From Muribaculaceae bacterium (GTDB lineage Bacteria > Bacteroidota > Bacteroidia > Bacteroidales > Muribaculaceae), in the NCBI GenBank assembly GCA_017545095.1, contig JAFYCU010000206.1, positions 1 through 9,039 of the forward strand: a DNA stretch of 9,039 bases, in the 5' to 3' direction. Of the stretch, positions 1 to 6,901 are shown one piece after another. Under the pieces are notes generated by a model that was not told the origin of the DNA, searched no databases, and saw only the letters and a list, made by a program, of their open reading frames with translations. The position numbers were made by a program, and so were the translations under genes. How positions within the stretch are numbered: position 1 is the stretch's first letter; the number at the start of each line of letters is the position of its first letter.

Positions 1-1
1 C

Positions 2-454
2 CTGATGGCCACGCACCACCCGTTCACCATGCCCAATCCCGACGACATCCCCTTGCTCGACGAGCATCCCGAGCAGGTGCGCGCCGTGGCCTACGACTTC
101 GTGTGCAATGGTATCGAGGTGGGTGGCGGCAGCCTGCGTATCCACGACGGCAAGTTGCAGGAGAAGATGTTTGAAATCCTGGGCTTCCCCCCCGAGAAGG
201 CCATGGCTCAGTTCGGCTTCCTGATCAACGCCTTCAAGTATGGCGCACCGCCCCATGCCGGTCTGGCCTTTGGTCTCGATCGTTTTGTGTCGATCATGGC
301 AGGGCTCGACAGCATTCGCGACTGCATCGCCTTCCCCAAGAACAACAGCGGACGCGACGTGATGCTCGATGCACCCAGCGAAATTGCACAGGAGCAACTC
401 GATGAGCTGTATCTGAACGTCGACACCCAGCGCGTGAAACTGCTCAAGAACTAA
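2..454 (+). CDS. aspS: Aspartate--tRNA ligase, C-terminal part (5' truncated by window edge)
   Basis: This is the C-terminal ~150 residues of a bacterial-type aspartyl-tRNA synthetase, the cytoplasmic class II enzyme that charges tRNA-Asp. The reading frame is open from the first full codon at 2, so the ATG at 5 is internal and the true start lies upstream of the window. Seen in the sequence are the catalytic-core strings HHPFTMP near the beginning, [11 protein letters not shown] around 100-150, and class II motif 3 as GLAFGLDR (260-283), whose Arg contacts ATP. The end, with FPKNNSGRD and a short tail, is the normal AspRS C-terminus; full bacterial proteins are about 580-600 residues. It is followed 9 nt later by the Nif3-like gene on the same strand, which suggests cotranscription. 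Nothing in the visible part looks damaged. Confidence 0.96.
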   Translation: MMATHHPFTMPNPDDIPLLDEHPEQVRAVAYDFVCNGIEVGGGSLRIHDGKLQEKMFEILGFPPEKAMAQFGFLINAFKYGAPPHAGLAFGLDRFVSIMAGLDSIRDCIAFPKNNSGRDVMLDAPSEIAQEQLDELYLNVDTQRVKLLKN

Positions 455-463
455 ACCGCCGGC

Positions 464-1264
464 ATGAAAGCGCAGGAGATATTTTCGGCTATCGAAGAGC
501 TGGCCCCGCTGCGTTACCAGGAGTCGTACGACAACGCTGGCATTCAGGTGGGCGATGCTGAAGCCGAGGTCACGGGAGTGCTGCTGTGCACCGATGTCAC
601 CGATGCGGTTCTCGACGAGGCCATCGCGTTGCACCACAACGTGGTGGTGTCGCATCACCCGCTCATTTTCCACGGCCTGAAGAAGATTGCCGGCCACACG
701 GCGGTGGAGCGCATGGTGGCCAAGGCTATCAAGCACGACATCACCGTCTATAGCGCACACACCAACATGGACAACACCCCGGCCGACGGCGTGTCGTTCA
801 AGATGGCTCAGAAATTGGGAATGATCGATGTGGAGGTGCTGGATGTGCACCGCATTGCCTGCGAGGACGGTGCATCGCAGTGCTATGGGTCGGGCGTGAT
901 AGGCACAATAGCCACCACCCCTGCCGGCGAGCTGCTCAACCGCGTGAAGACGCTCTTCGGCGTGCCCACCGTGCGCTTCAGCGGCAACGCCGAAACGCTG
1001 GTCACCCGTGTGGCCCTGTGCGGTGGCGCCGGCTCGTTCCTCATCGACCAGGCCATTCAGGCCGGGGCGCACATCTTCATCACCGGCGACATGAAGTACC
1101 ACGACTTTCAGGGGCATGAGCACGAAATCGTGCTTGCCGATATGGGGCACTACGAGAGTGAACAATTCACAAAAGAGATTTTTTTCGACATTATTCAAAG
1201 AAAAAAGCCTACCTTTGCAGTCGCTTTTGCCAAACTAGAACGAAATCCCATCAATTATATCTAA
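464..1264 (+). CDS. Nif3-like dinuclear metal-centre protein (YbgI/YqfO family, short form)
   Basis: The product (266 aa) belongs to the Nif3/YbgI family of toroidal hexamers that bind two metal ions per subunit. The exact reaction is unsettled; GTP cyclohydrolase I type 2 is a common but weak label. The metal ligands are visible in their usual places: SHHPL (His64, His65), SAHTNMD (His99, Asp103) and DMGHYESE near the C-terminus (His229, Glu233), plus the family string GDMKYHDF at 208-215. The length matches E. coli YbgI (247 aa) rather than the ~365-aa form common in Bacteroidetes and Firmicutes, so the inserted PII-like domain is absent. The start was chosen at ATG 464, 9 nt after aspS, because the N-terminus MKAQEIFSAIEELAP aligns with the family. 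The gene sits between aspS and the zinc-ribbon gene, and the nif3/zinc-ribbon pairing is recurrent in Bacteroidetes. Its 3' end turns AT-rich and appears to host a promoter. Confidence 0.93.
   Translation: MKAQEIFSAIEELAPLRYQESYDNAGIQVGDAEAEVTGVLLCTDVTDAVLDEAIALHHNVVVSHHPLIFHGLKKIAGHTAVERMVAKAIKHDITVYSAHTNMDNTPADGVSFKMAQKLGMIDVEVLDVHRIACEDGASQCYGSGVIGTIATTPAGELLNRVKTLFGVPTVRFSGNAETLVTRVALCGGAGSFLIDQAIQAGAHIFITGDMKYHDFQGHEHEIVLADMGHYESEQFTKEIFFDIIQRKKPTFAVAFAKLERNPINYI
1210..1217 (+). promoter_or_regulatory. Putative Bacteroidetes -7 element inside the nif3 3' end
   Basis: TACCTTTG matches the Bacteroidetes TAnnTTTG -7 consensus exactly. The surroundings shift abruptly from GC-rich codons to T-rich (1180-1185) and A-rich tracts. 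A T-run lies roughly where a -33 box is expected, but no exact TTTG is present there. It would start a transcript near 1223, about 45 nt before the zinc-ribbon ATG at 1271, allowing that gene to be expressed apart from aspS and nif3. Confidence 0.55.
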
Positions 1265-1270
1265 CCCAAT

Positions 1271-2035
1271 ATGGCTAAACAAGAGAAAGAATTGACGGTA
1301 GAAGAACGTCTGAAACATCTTTACAACCTGCAAACGACGCTCACCGAGATTGACCGCATCAAGACGCTTCGCGGCGAGCTGCCGCTCGAGGTCGAGGATC
1401 TGGACGATGAGATTGCGCGCCTGAACACGCGCAAGGCCAACTACAACGAGGAAATCGCCAACCTCAAGCGAGAGATGGACGACGAGAAACAAAAGCTCGA
1501 GAAAGCGGAGCAACTCATCGAAAAGTACACCAAGGACCAGGACAACGTGCGCAACAATCGCGAGTATGACTACCTGACCAAGGAGATTGAGTACCAGAAG
1601 CTCAACATTGAGCTGGCCGAGAAAAAAATCCGCGAAGCCGGTCAGAAAATCGAAACCATCAAGGTCTCGATAGCGCAGACACAGGAGCAGCTCGATGACA
1701 ACGAGCACGTGCTGGCCGAGAAAAAGAGCGAGCTCGACGAAATCGTGTCGGAAACGCGCATGGACGAAGAAAAGCTGCGTGAGAAGGCCAAACGCCTCGA
1801 GAACAAAATCGACTCGCGCCTGCTCACAGCATTCAAGCGCATCCGCAAGAATGCCCGCAACGGTCTGGGCGTGGTGTATGTGCAGCGCAATGCCTGCGGT
1901 GGTTGCTTCAACCGCATCCCGCCCCAACGTCAGATGGAGATCAAGATGCGCAAGAAAATCATCGTGTGTGAGTATTGCGGCCGCATCCTCATCGACCCAG
2001 AGCTGGCAGGTGTGAAAGACGCTGGCAACAGCTGA
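1271..2035 (+). CDS. Coiled-coil protein with C-terminal C4 zinc ribbon (PF02591 / DUF164 type)
   Basis: A 254-aa cytoplasmic protein of the C4-type zinc-ribbon family (Pfam zf-RING_7, formerly DUF164). Residues ~10-185 are strongly charged, rich in Glu and Lys, with heptad-like hydrophobic spacing, predicting a long antiparallel coiled-coil hairpin. The C-terminal ribbon has two CxxC knuckles, Cys209/Cys212 (ACGGC) and Cys233/Cys236 (CEYC), separated by 20 residues with the family string FNRIPPQ between them. No signal peptide or membrane segment is seen. Family members have been linked to RNA/protein contacts and to secretion chaperoning (CdsZ of Chlamydia), but the role in Bacteroidetes is not established. 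ATG 1271 lies 6 nt after the nif3 stop, so the two are probably translated from a shared message, with an additional internal promoter at 1210. A strong hairpin follows 41 nt after the stop. Confidence 0.9.
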   Translation: MAKQEKELTVEERLKHLYNLQTTLTEIDRIKTLRGELPLEVEDLDDEIARLNTRKANYNEEIANLKREMDDEKQKLEKAEQLIEKYTKDQDNVRNNREYDYLTKEIEYQKLNIELAEKKIREAGQKIETIKVSIAQTQEQLDDNEHVLAEKKSELDEIVSETRMDEEKLREKAKRLENKIDSRLLTAFKRIRKNARNGLGVVYVQRNACGGCFNRIPPQRQMEIKMRKKIIVCEYCGRILIDPELAGVKDAGNS

Positions 2036-2076
2036 CACCCGCCCCCGCGTTGGGCCAAGCCGAGGAACAGGCAAAA

Positions 2077-2124
2077 ACGAATCGGTAGAGCCGTTGTGCG
2101 TGAGCATCGGCTCTACCGATTCGT
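2077..2124. terminator. Perfect 17-bp inverted repeat between convergent genes (bidirectional terminator)
   Basis: The arms 2077-2093 and 2108-2124 are perfect reverse complements (17 of 17 bp) around a 14-nt loop. The stem lies between the zinc-ribbon gene stop (2035, +) and the DUF3108 stop (2147, -). On the minus strand the stem is followed by a T-tract (complement of A 2073-2077), giving a proper intrinsic terminator for the DUF3108 transcript. On the plus strand the tail (GTCTTGTGG) is only weakly U-rich, so termination of the aspS-nif3-zinc ribbon message there is less certain. Confidence 0.85.
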
Positions 2125-2146
2125 GTCTTGTGGCATCTAGGGAAAG

Positions 2147-2908
2147 TCACTTAGTGTAGTAGCATTTCACTTGGCCCACAGGCAGCTTGCCAACAATCAG
2201 CAGCGGGATGCGGTTGGCATCGGCCGACAGCCATGCATCAATGTCGTCGCTCGATTTTTTGCCGCCTTCTTGAGTGAACTTGAAGGTGATGTGGTAGGCT
2301 TTGTATTTGCTGCCATCGCGCAGCTTCACGTTCTCCAATCCTTGATAACGGATGGTGAGATACTCTTTTTCTTTGCCCGAGAAGATGACGGTGGTTTGCG
2401 TCTTGCCTTTCGTCATGCTTGCGAACTCGATGTTGCGTAGCATATAGAACACGCTGAGCATGTCATAGGCCTGGCATTTTGCACTGAGCGTGGTGGTGGT
2501 GTTGCCGCTGGTGCGGTAGCGGGTGGCTTTGGCGCTGGTGTGGCTGTAGTTATAGCTGAACTGCAGCACGTCGCGGGCATTGTAGTTCTTCTCGTGCGTG
2601 AGTTTTTCATATAGCAGCGGAGCCATGTCGCTGCGCATGGTGCACTTGAGCGTGTCGCGGACGGGATACACTTTGTCGGCCCACGACCGCGTGCGACCCG
2701 CGAGCATGGCCTTGTAGCCGTCACCGTTGCGGCTGATGCTCAGCGTAGCATCGCCGGTGTGCTTCCACACCATGCCCCACTGATACACAATTTGGTAATT
2801 CAGTGTTTCGTTCGTGTAGGTGCGAGCATGAGCCTTCAACGGCAACAGCATTGCCAGACAAACCAGAGCAAGCATCCTCAGGCGGTTAAAGATGTAGAAT
2901 TGTTTCAT
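2147..2908 (-). CDS. Exported DUF3108 domain protein
   Basis: A predicted 253-aa periplasmic protein resembling the DUF3108 family, whose biochemical function is unknown. I placed the start at 2908 (MKQFYIF) rather than the longer in-frame ATG at 2974. From 2908 the protein begins with a classical signal peptide: basic N-region, hydrophobic stretch from about residue 12 (MLALVCLAMLLPL) and an AHA cleavage site at 26-28. The extra 22 residues upstream would spoil this. The mature part is rich in beta-strand-like alternation and aromatic residues (FSYNYSH, YHITFKF) with a C-terminal DIDAWLSADANRIPLLIVGK segment, a hallmark of the family (conserved 'W.s.d..r.Pl.i'). It is convergent with the zinc-ribbon gene, sharing the 2077-2124 hairpin, and divergent from GH3. 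No TAnnTTTG -7 box is seen upstream on this strand, so its promoter remains unidentified. Confidence 0.82.
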   Translation of the reverse strand: MKQFYIFNRLRMLALVCLAMLLPLKAHARTYTNETLNYQIVYQWGMVWKHTGDATLSISRNGDGYKAMLAGRTRSWADKVYPVRDTLKCTMRSDMAPLLYEKLTHEKNYNARDVLQFSYNYSHTSAKATRYRTSGNTTTTLSAKCQAYDMLSVFYMLRNIEFASMTKGKTQTTVIFSGKEKEYLTIRYQGLENVKLRDGSKYKAYHITFKFTQEGGKKSSDDIDAWLSADANRIPLLIVGKLPVGQVKCYYTK

Positions 2909-3012
2909 CACAGTCGGTTTTTGAATTTTTCTGTATTTAGACGTGAGACCGCGTCCTAAGTTTAATGTGCCCATCTAGGGCTATGGTCTTTAGCCTTTTT
3001 CGAGCTTTACCC

Positions 3013-3031
3013 GGCGAGGCTGCGTCTCGCC
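3013..3031. repeat. 8-bp triloop palindrome in the DUF3108/GH3 spacer
   Basis: GGCGAGGC (3013-3020) pairs with GTCTCGCC (3024-3031), with one G-T wobble, around the 3-nt loop TGC. It has no T-tract on either side, so it is not a standard terminator. The architecture matches the hairpin at 6955-6973: three of eight pairs differ between them and pairing is kept in all three. It lies ~50 nt upstream of the GH3 -33 box. Confidence 0.5.
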
Positions 3032-3082
3032 TTACCTCGGCAAGGTTGCTGTCAGCTGGGGTTAGGAAAAACTGCGAATAAA

Positions 3083-3114
3083 TTTGCGTTGTCGCTCGGC
3101 TTGCACTAATTTTG
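3083..3114 (+). promoter_or_regulatory. Bacteroidetes-type sigma promoter of the GH3 gene
   Basis: TTTG at 3083-3086 (the -33 box) and TAATTTTG at 3107-3114 (the -7 box, TAnnTTTG) are separated by exactly 20 nt, an excellent match to the Bacteroidetes primary sigma-factor consensus. Transcription should start near 3120, leaving a leader of about 18 nt before ATG 3138. An ATG at 3132 is followed at once by TAG and cannot be the start. No operator or riboswitch fits in so short a leader, so any regulation must act upstream or at the promoter. Confidence 0.82.
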
Positions 3115-3137
3115 CAGGATGAACGATTAAAATGTAG

Positions 3138-5297
3138 ATGATGAAACGCTTGTTTTTGTTGTTGTGCGGTGTGATGTGGCTGGTGGGTGCTCAGGGGCGT
3201 GATGCTAAGAGTGCCGAGGAACGCTACATCAACACGCTGCTGTCGAAGATGACACTTGAGGAGAAGGTGACGCTGCTGCATGGCAATTCCACATTCTATG
3301 TGGGTGGCATACCGCGTTTGGGAATCCCGGAGTGGGCGATGAGCGACGGGCCTCACGGTGTGCGGGCCGAGTTTAACCGTCACAACTGGCAATATGCGGG
3401 TTGGACCACCGATTCGGCCACCTATCTGCCCACAGGGACGGCGATTGCGGCCACGTGGAACCTCGATTTGTGTCGCTCGCGCGGCGAGACGCTGGGCGAG
3501 GAGGCACGCTGGCGGGGCAAGGATGTGTTGCTGGGTCCGGGGGTGAACATCATTCGCAGCCCACTGTGCGGTCGCAATTTTGAATATCTGAGCGAAGACC
3601 CTTATTTGGCCGGACAAATCGCGGCCAGCTATATCACGGGCTTGCAGAGCAGGGATGTGGCGGCATGCGTGAAGCATTTTGCGGCCAACAACCAGGAACG
3701 CTGGAGGCTGGAGAACAGTTCGCAGGTCACGGCCCGAGCGTTACACGAGATATATCTGCCCGCTTTCAAGGCCGCTGTGACGCAGGGCGGCAGCCTGTGC
3801 GTGATGAGCGGCTACAACCAGGTGAACGGTACCTTCTGCGCCGAGAACGCGCCGCTGGTGCGCGACATCCTCAAGGGCGAATGGGGCTTCGAGGGTGTGT
3901 ATATGAGCGACTGGGGGGCAGCGCAATCCACCGTGGCTTCGGCGATGAACGGACTGGATGTGGAGATGGGCACTTGGGCCGGGCACTACGACGAGTGGTT
4001 CTTCTCGCGTGCGTTGCTGCAAGCGGTGCGTGCCGGCGAGGTACCCATGAGCGTGGTCGACGACAAGGTGCGCCGTGTGCTGCGCGTGATGTACCGCACG
4101 CGCATGATTGGCAAGCAGCGGCGGTTTGGCCCCGGAAGCATCAACACGGCCGAGCATCAGCGTGAAGCCTACCGCGAGGCTGCCGAGGCTATCGTTCTGT
4201 TGCAGAACCGGGGCGACCTGCTGCCGCTCAATAGCACGGCTCTGCGCTCGGTGGCGGTGATTGGCGACAATGCCACGCGACAGCACAGCTTCGGAGGCAT
4301 GAGCAGCGAAATCAAAACCCCCTACGAGGTGACACCGCTGCAGGGATTACGCGACCGATTGGCCGCGACCGATGTTGAGCTCCGTTTTGCGCAAGGCTAC
4401 GAGGCCGTGCCGCGCGACAGCGTGGTGCACAAGGCGCAGGCCGACAGCCTGGTGGCGCAGGCCGTGGCGGTGGCACAGCAGAGCGATGTGGCCATCGTGT
4501 GCTGCGGTCTCAACCATTATTACGATGCCGAGAATGTGGACCGCGACGATTATGCGCTGCCTTATGGTCAAGCGGCGCTCATTCAGGCGGTGTGCCGCGC
4601 CAATCCGCGCACCATCGTGGTGGTGGTGGCCGGCTCGCCCGTCGATTTGGTCGCGCCATCGGTGTGCGCCCCGACTGTGGTGTGGGCCTGGCTCAACGGC
4701 ATGGAGGGCGGCCACGCGCTGGCCGATGTGCTGCTCGGGCAGGTGAATCCCTCGGGCAAACTGCCCTTCACGCTCGGTTATTCGCTCGACCAATATGCGC
4801 CCCATGCGCTGGGGTGTTTTCCCGGCAACAAGCAGGAGGTGACCTACGACGAGGGCATTTATGTGGGCTACCGCTGGTTCGAGGCCAAGCAGCAGCCCGT
4901 GCTATTCCCCTTTGGCCACGGGCTGAGCTACACGTCGTTCGCCTACGGCACCCCCAAGCTGTCGGCCACGCAGCTGGCCCCGGACGGCACACTCACGCTC
5001 ACGGTGCCGGTGACCAATGTGGGAGCCGTGGCAGGCAAGGTGGTGGTGCAGCTCTATGTGGAGGATGTGGTGTGCAGTGTGGACCGCCCGCGCAAGGAAC
5101 TCAAGGGATTCGCGAAACTCGACTTGCTGCCCGGACAGACGGCACAGGCCACCTTCACCCTCACAGCCAGCGACTTGGCCCACTACGATGAGCGCAAGCC
5201 GGGCTGGGTGGCCGAGCCTGGAGATTTCCGTCTGCACATCGGCGCATCGAGTGCCGACATTCGTCAGACGGTGACGTTTACCCTCACAACACCATGA
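3138..5297 (+). CDS. Exported glycoside hydrolase family 3 (beta-glucosidase-like)
   Basis: A 719-aa retaining exo-glycosidase of family GH3, which releases terminal beta-linked sugars (glucose or xylose most often) from oligosaccharides. It is probably periplasmic. Residues 1-18 form a signal peptide (LVGA|QG, with Gln at +1 as is common in Bacteroidetes); there is no lipobox. The (beta/alpha)8 domain shows SDGPHGVR (Asp70, substrate binding), VKHFAANNQE (Lys179-His180) and GVYMSDWG with the nucleophile Asp258. The alpha/beta sandwich has AENVDR, where Glu465 aligns with the acid/base of ExEGxDR-type enzymes (the usual Gly is Asn here), and ends in FPFGHGLSYTSF. A fibronectin III-like domain (about 601-719) closes the protein, normal for bacterial beta-glucosidases. 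ATG 3141 is an equally possible start. The gene has its own promoter, and the next gene is 86 nt downstream. The exact substrate cannot be read from the sequence. Confidence 0.96.
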   Translation: MMKRLFLLLCGVMWLVGAQGRDAKSAEERYINTLLSKMTLEEKVTLLHGNSTFYVGGIPRLGIPEWAMSDGPHGVRAEFNRHNWQYAGWTTDSATYLPTGTAIAATWNLDLCRSRGETLGEEARWRGKDVLLGPGVNIIRSPLCGRNFEYLSEDPYLAGQIAASYITGLQSRDVAACVKHFAANNQERWRLENSSQVTARALHEIYLPAFKAAVTQGGSLCVMSGYNQVNGTFCAENAPLVRDILKGEWGFEGVYMSDWGAAQSTVASAMNGLDVEMGTWAGHYDEWFFSRALLQAVRAGEVPMSVVDDKVRRVLRVMYRTRMIGKQRRFGPGSINTAEHQREAYREAAEAIVLLQNRGDLLPLNSTALRSVAVIGDNATRQHSFGGMSSEIKTPYEVTPLQGLRDRLAATDVELRFAQGYEAVPRDSVVHKAQADSLVAQAVAVAQQSDVAIVCCGLNHYYDAENVDRDDYALPYGQAALIQAVCRANPRTIVVVVAGSPVDLVAPSVCAPTVVWAWLNGMEGGHALADVLLGQVNPSGKLPFTLGYSLDQYAPHALGCFPGNKQEVTYDEGIYVGYRWFEAKQQPVLFPFGHGLSYTSFAYGTPKLSATQLAPDGTLTLTVPVTNVGAVAGKVVVQLYVEDVVCSVDRPRKELKGFAKLDLLPGQTAQATFTLTASDLAHYDERKPGWVAEPGDFRLHIGASSADIRQTVTFTLTTP

Positions 5298-5348
5298 ACG
5301 GAAACGAAATTTTTTTCGGGAAAATAATAGGAGTGTTGTTTTTTTTCG

Positions 5349-5356
5349 TACTTTTG
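5349..5356 (+). promoter_or_regulatory. Putative -7 element upstream of the beta-helix gene
   Basis: TACTTTTG fits TAnnTTTG exactly and follows an AT-rich stretch (5305-5348) with two long T-runs. No exact TTTG lies 19-21 nt upstream, so the -33 box is poor. The predicted start near 5362 gives a leader of about 20 nt before ATG 5384. This suggests the beta-helix gene is transcribed separately from GH3, though readthrough from GH3 is possible because no terminator hairpin lies between them. Confidence 0.6.
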
Positions 5357-5383
5357 CGGCGATAACCATTAAGAGCCGATGTT

Positions 5384-6901
5384 ATGAAACGTATTCTTAT
5401 CTCTCTGCTGGTGTGGATGGCCGTGTGCATGACCGCTTCGGCTGGCGATGTGATTGTGCCCGGCACACACTATTTTGATGGCTCGATGCACTTCGAGGCA
5501 GAGCAACGTTATGGCCGCATCTGCCTGGTGGGCGCGGATGCGCATGGCCAGGTGTGTGAGTTGCTCCTTGACAACTACGGCGAGGATGATGTCCCAGGCA
5601 TGTATATGCTTTCGCCCACATCGGTCACGCACAACTCGCCCTATGGTGTGGAGTGGGGTGCGCGTGTGGCTTGCGCTCAAGTGAATGGCAATCAGGTGAT
5701 TGAGGTCTTGGTTGATGGCGACACCTGTGTGCTGGTGGCTGCCACGCTGGTGCAGACGGCCGCTACGCCCGACGAGTGCCTCGATGCGCAGCGGTGGGCC
5801 GAGCAGCAACCGCTGGCCGACTTGGCCAAGGGATGGGTGATGAACTGCGACTTGGTGAACATTTGGGACACCAGCGAGCTCGTCAAACAGGCCCGCGCCA
5901 TGGAAGGCAAGTCGCTCACCGAGGTGGAACGCCTGAATTACCTCCTCATCCAAAACGAGATAACGCAACGCTGGCGCCGCAGCCTCGCCCTCCACGATGT
6001 GGACGACGGCGACCCCGATGCCGAAGCCGTCGACCCGCAGCCTTTGGGAGGTGTGCTGGCCAACCTGCCGCGTTACACGGTTCACAACGTCGAGGAGTTT
6101 ATTCGCGCTCTGGGATCCGACCGCGAAATCATTATCGAGAAAGGGGTGGAAATCAACCTGAGCCGTGTGCTCGACAATTTCGACTTCTTCAGCAGTCCGG
6201 GGTTCAAAATGCACAAATATCTGGTGGCGACAAAATTTGTGGGAGAGGAGCATGGCCCTATTGTGATGAGCGAGTTTTGCTCCGATGGCAGCCAGCTTTC
6301 GCTCATCAACATCCACAACCTCTACATTCACGGCCGCCGTGGAGCGAAAATCGTGGTGGAACCCCGCCGGGCTTATGTTTTCAATCTCGTGGGTTGCGAC
6401 AATGTGTGTCTGAGCAACCTGATTATGGGTCACACCGAGGGAGGCTACTGCGAGGGCGGAGTAGTGGGTGTGGAGCTGAGCAGCAACATCAGCATCACCG
6501 ACTGCGACCTCTACGGCTGCGGCACCTATGGCCTGACCTGCAACAAAAGCGAGGCGGTGTATATGCGTGGAAGTAACATTCACGACTGCACCTATGGCAT
6601 CATGGAACTCCGGCACAGTCACGAAATCACCTTTGAGGAATGCGACTTTTTCCGCAACCGAGAATATGACCTGGTTGATGTGTTTGGCTGCGACGAGGTG
6701 CTGTTCACCGATTGCCGCTTCTACCTCAACAATCGCACTTCCATGGTTTTCGCCTCCAGTACCCCCATCAACGTAGAGAACTGCGTGATTTATCATCCCG
6801 CCGACCACATCGGCGACCCCGAGATGGTGCGTCAGCTCAACTGCTGGCAGCTCGAGGGCGATGAATATGGCCCGCCCACCCGTGGCTGCGGACCAAAGTA
6901 G
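5384..6901 (+). CDS. Exported right-handed parallel beta-helix protein
   Basis: A 505-aa secreted or periplasmic protein. The signal peptide is clear (MKRILISLLV..., cleavage TASA|GDV after residue 20). Residues ~21-150 form an unrecognised beta-rich domain. Residues ~160-205 look helical and charged, followed by an Asp-rich linker (DVDDGDPDAE). From ~305 to 471 there are at least five beta-helix rungs of 21-24 residues, each with a '[TE]-[DEN]-C-x-[FLI]' turn. Cys374, Cys420, Cys444 and Cys467 fall at the same rung position, giving an internal Cys ladder, with Gly396 replacing Cys in one rung. This fold is used by pectate lyases, polygalacturonases and related polysaccharide enzymes, but also by non-enzymatic surface proteins. 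I cannot point to a catalytic set, so activity is not assigned. It lies on the same strand as the GH3 gene, 86 nt downstream. The opposite strand is also open along its length, a composition artefact. Confidence 0.85.
   Translation: MKRILISLLVWMAVCMTASAGDVIVPGTHYFDGSMHFEAEQRYGRICLVGADAHGQVCELLLDNYGEDDVPGMYMLSPTSVTHNSPYGVEWGARVACAQVNGNQVIEVLVDGDTCVLVAATLVQTAATPDECLDAQRWAEQQPLADLAKGWVMNCDLVNIWDTSELVKQARAMEGKSLTEVERLNYLLIQNEITQRWRRSLALHDVDDGDPDAEAVDPQPLGGVLANLPRYTVHNVEEFIRALGSDREIIIEKGVEINLSRVLDNFDFFSSPGFKMHKYLVATKFVGEEHGPIVMSEFCSDGSQLSLINIHNLYIHGRRGAKIVVEPRRAYVFNLVGCDNVCLSNLIMGHTEGGYCEGGVVGVELSSNISITDCDLYGCGTYGLTCNKSEAVYMRGSNIHDCTYGIMELRHSHEITFEECDFFRNREYDLVDVFGCDEVLFTDCRFYLNNRTSMVFASSTPINVENCVIYHPADHIGDPEMVRQLNCWQLEGDEYGPPTRGCGPK

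Noticed and set aside
1235..2107. Minus-strand open frame of 290 codons opposite the zinc-ribbon gene
   Set aside because: Its Leu/Val-rich translation is the reverse reading of the Glu/Lys coiled coil. It also runs through the 2077-2093 hairpin arm, and the plus frame has intact CxxC motifs.
2909..2974. Longer start (2974) for the DUF3108 gene
   Set aside because: It would put 22 polar and basic residues in front of a well-formed signal peptide. The ATG at 2908 gives the normal exported layout.
3119..3134. Earlier ATG codons (3119, 3132) as GH3 starts
   Set aside because: The ATG at 3132 is followed immediately by TAG. The ATG at 3119 is out of frame with GH3 and lies at about the predicted transcription start.
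2937..3677. Minus-strand open frame overlapping the GH3 promoter and N-terminus
   Set aside because: It runs antisense to the GH3 signal peptide and catalytic domain, covers the GH3 promoter, and has no domain or signal of its own.
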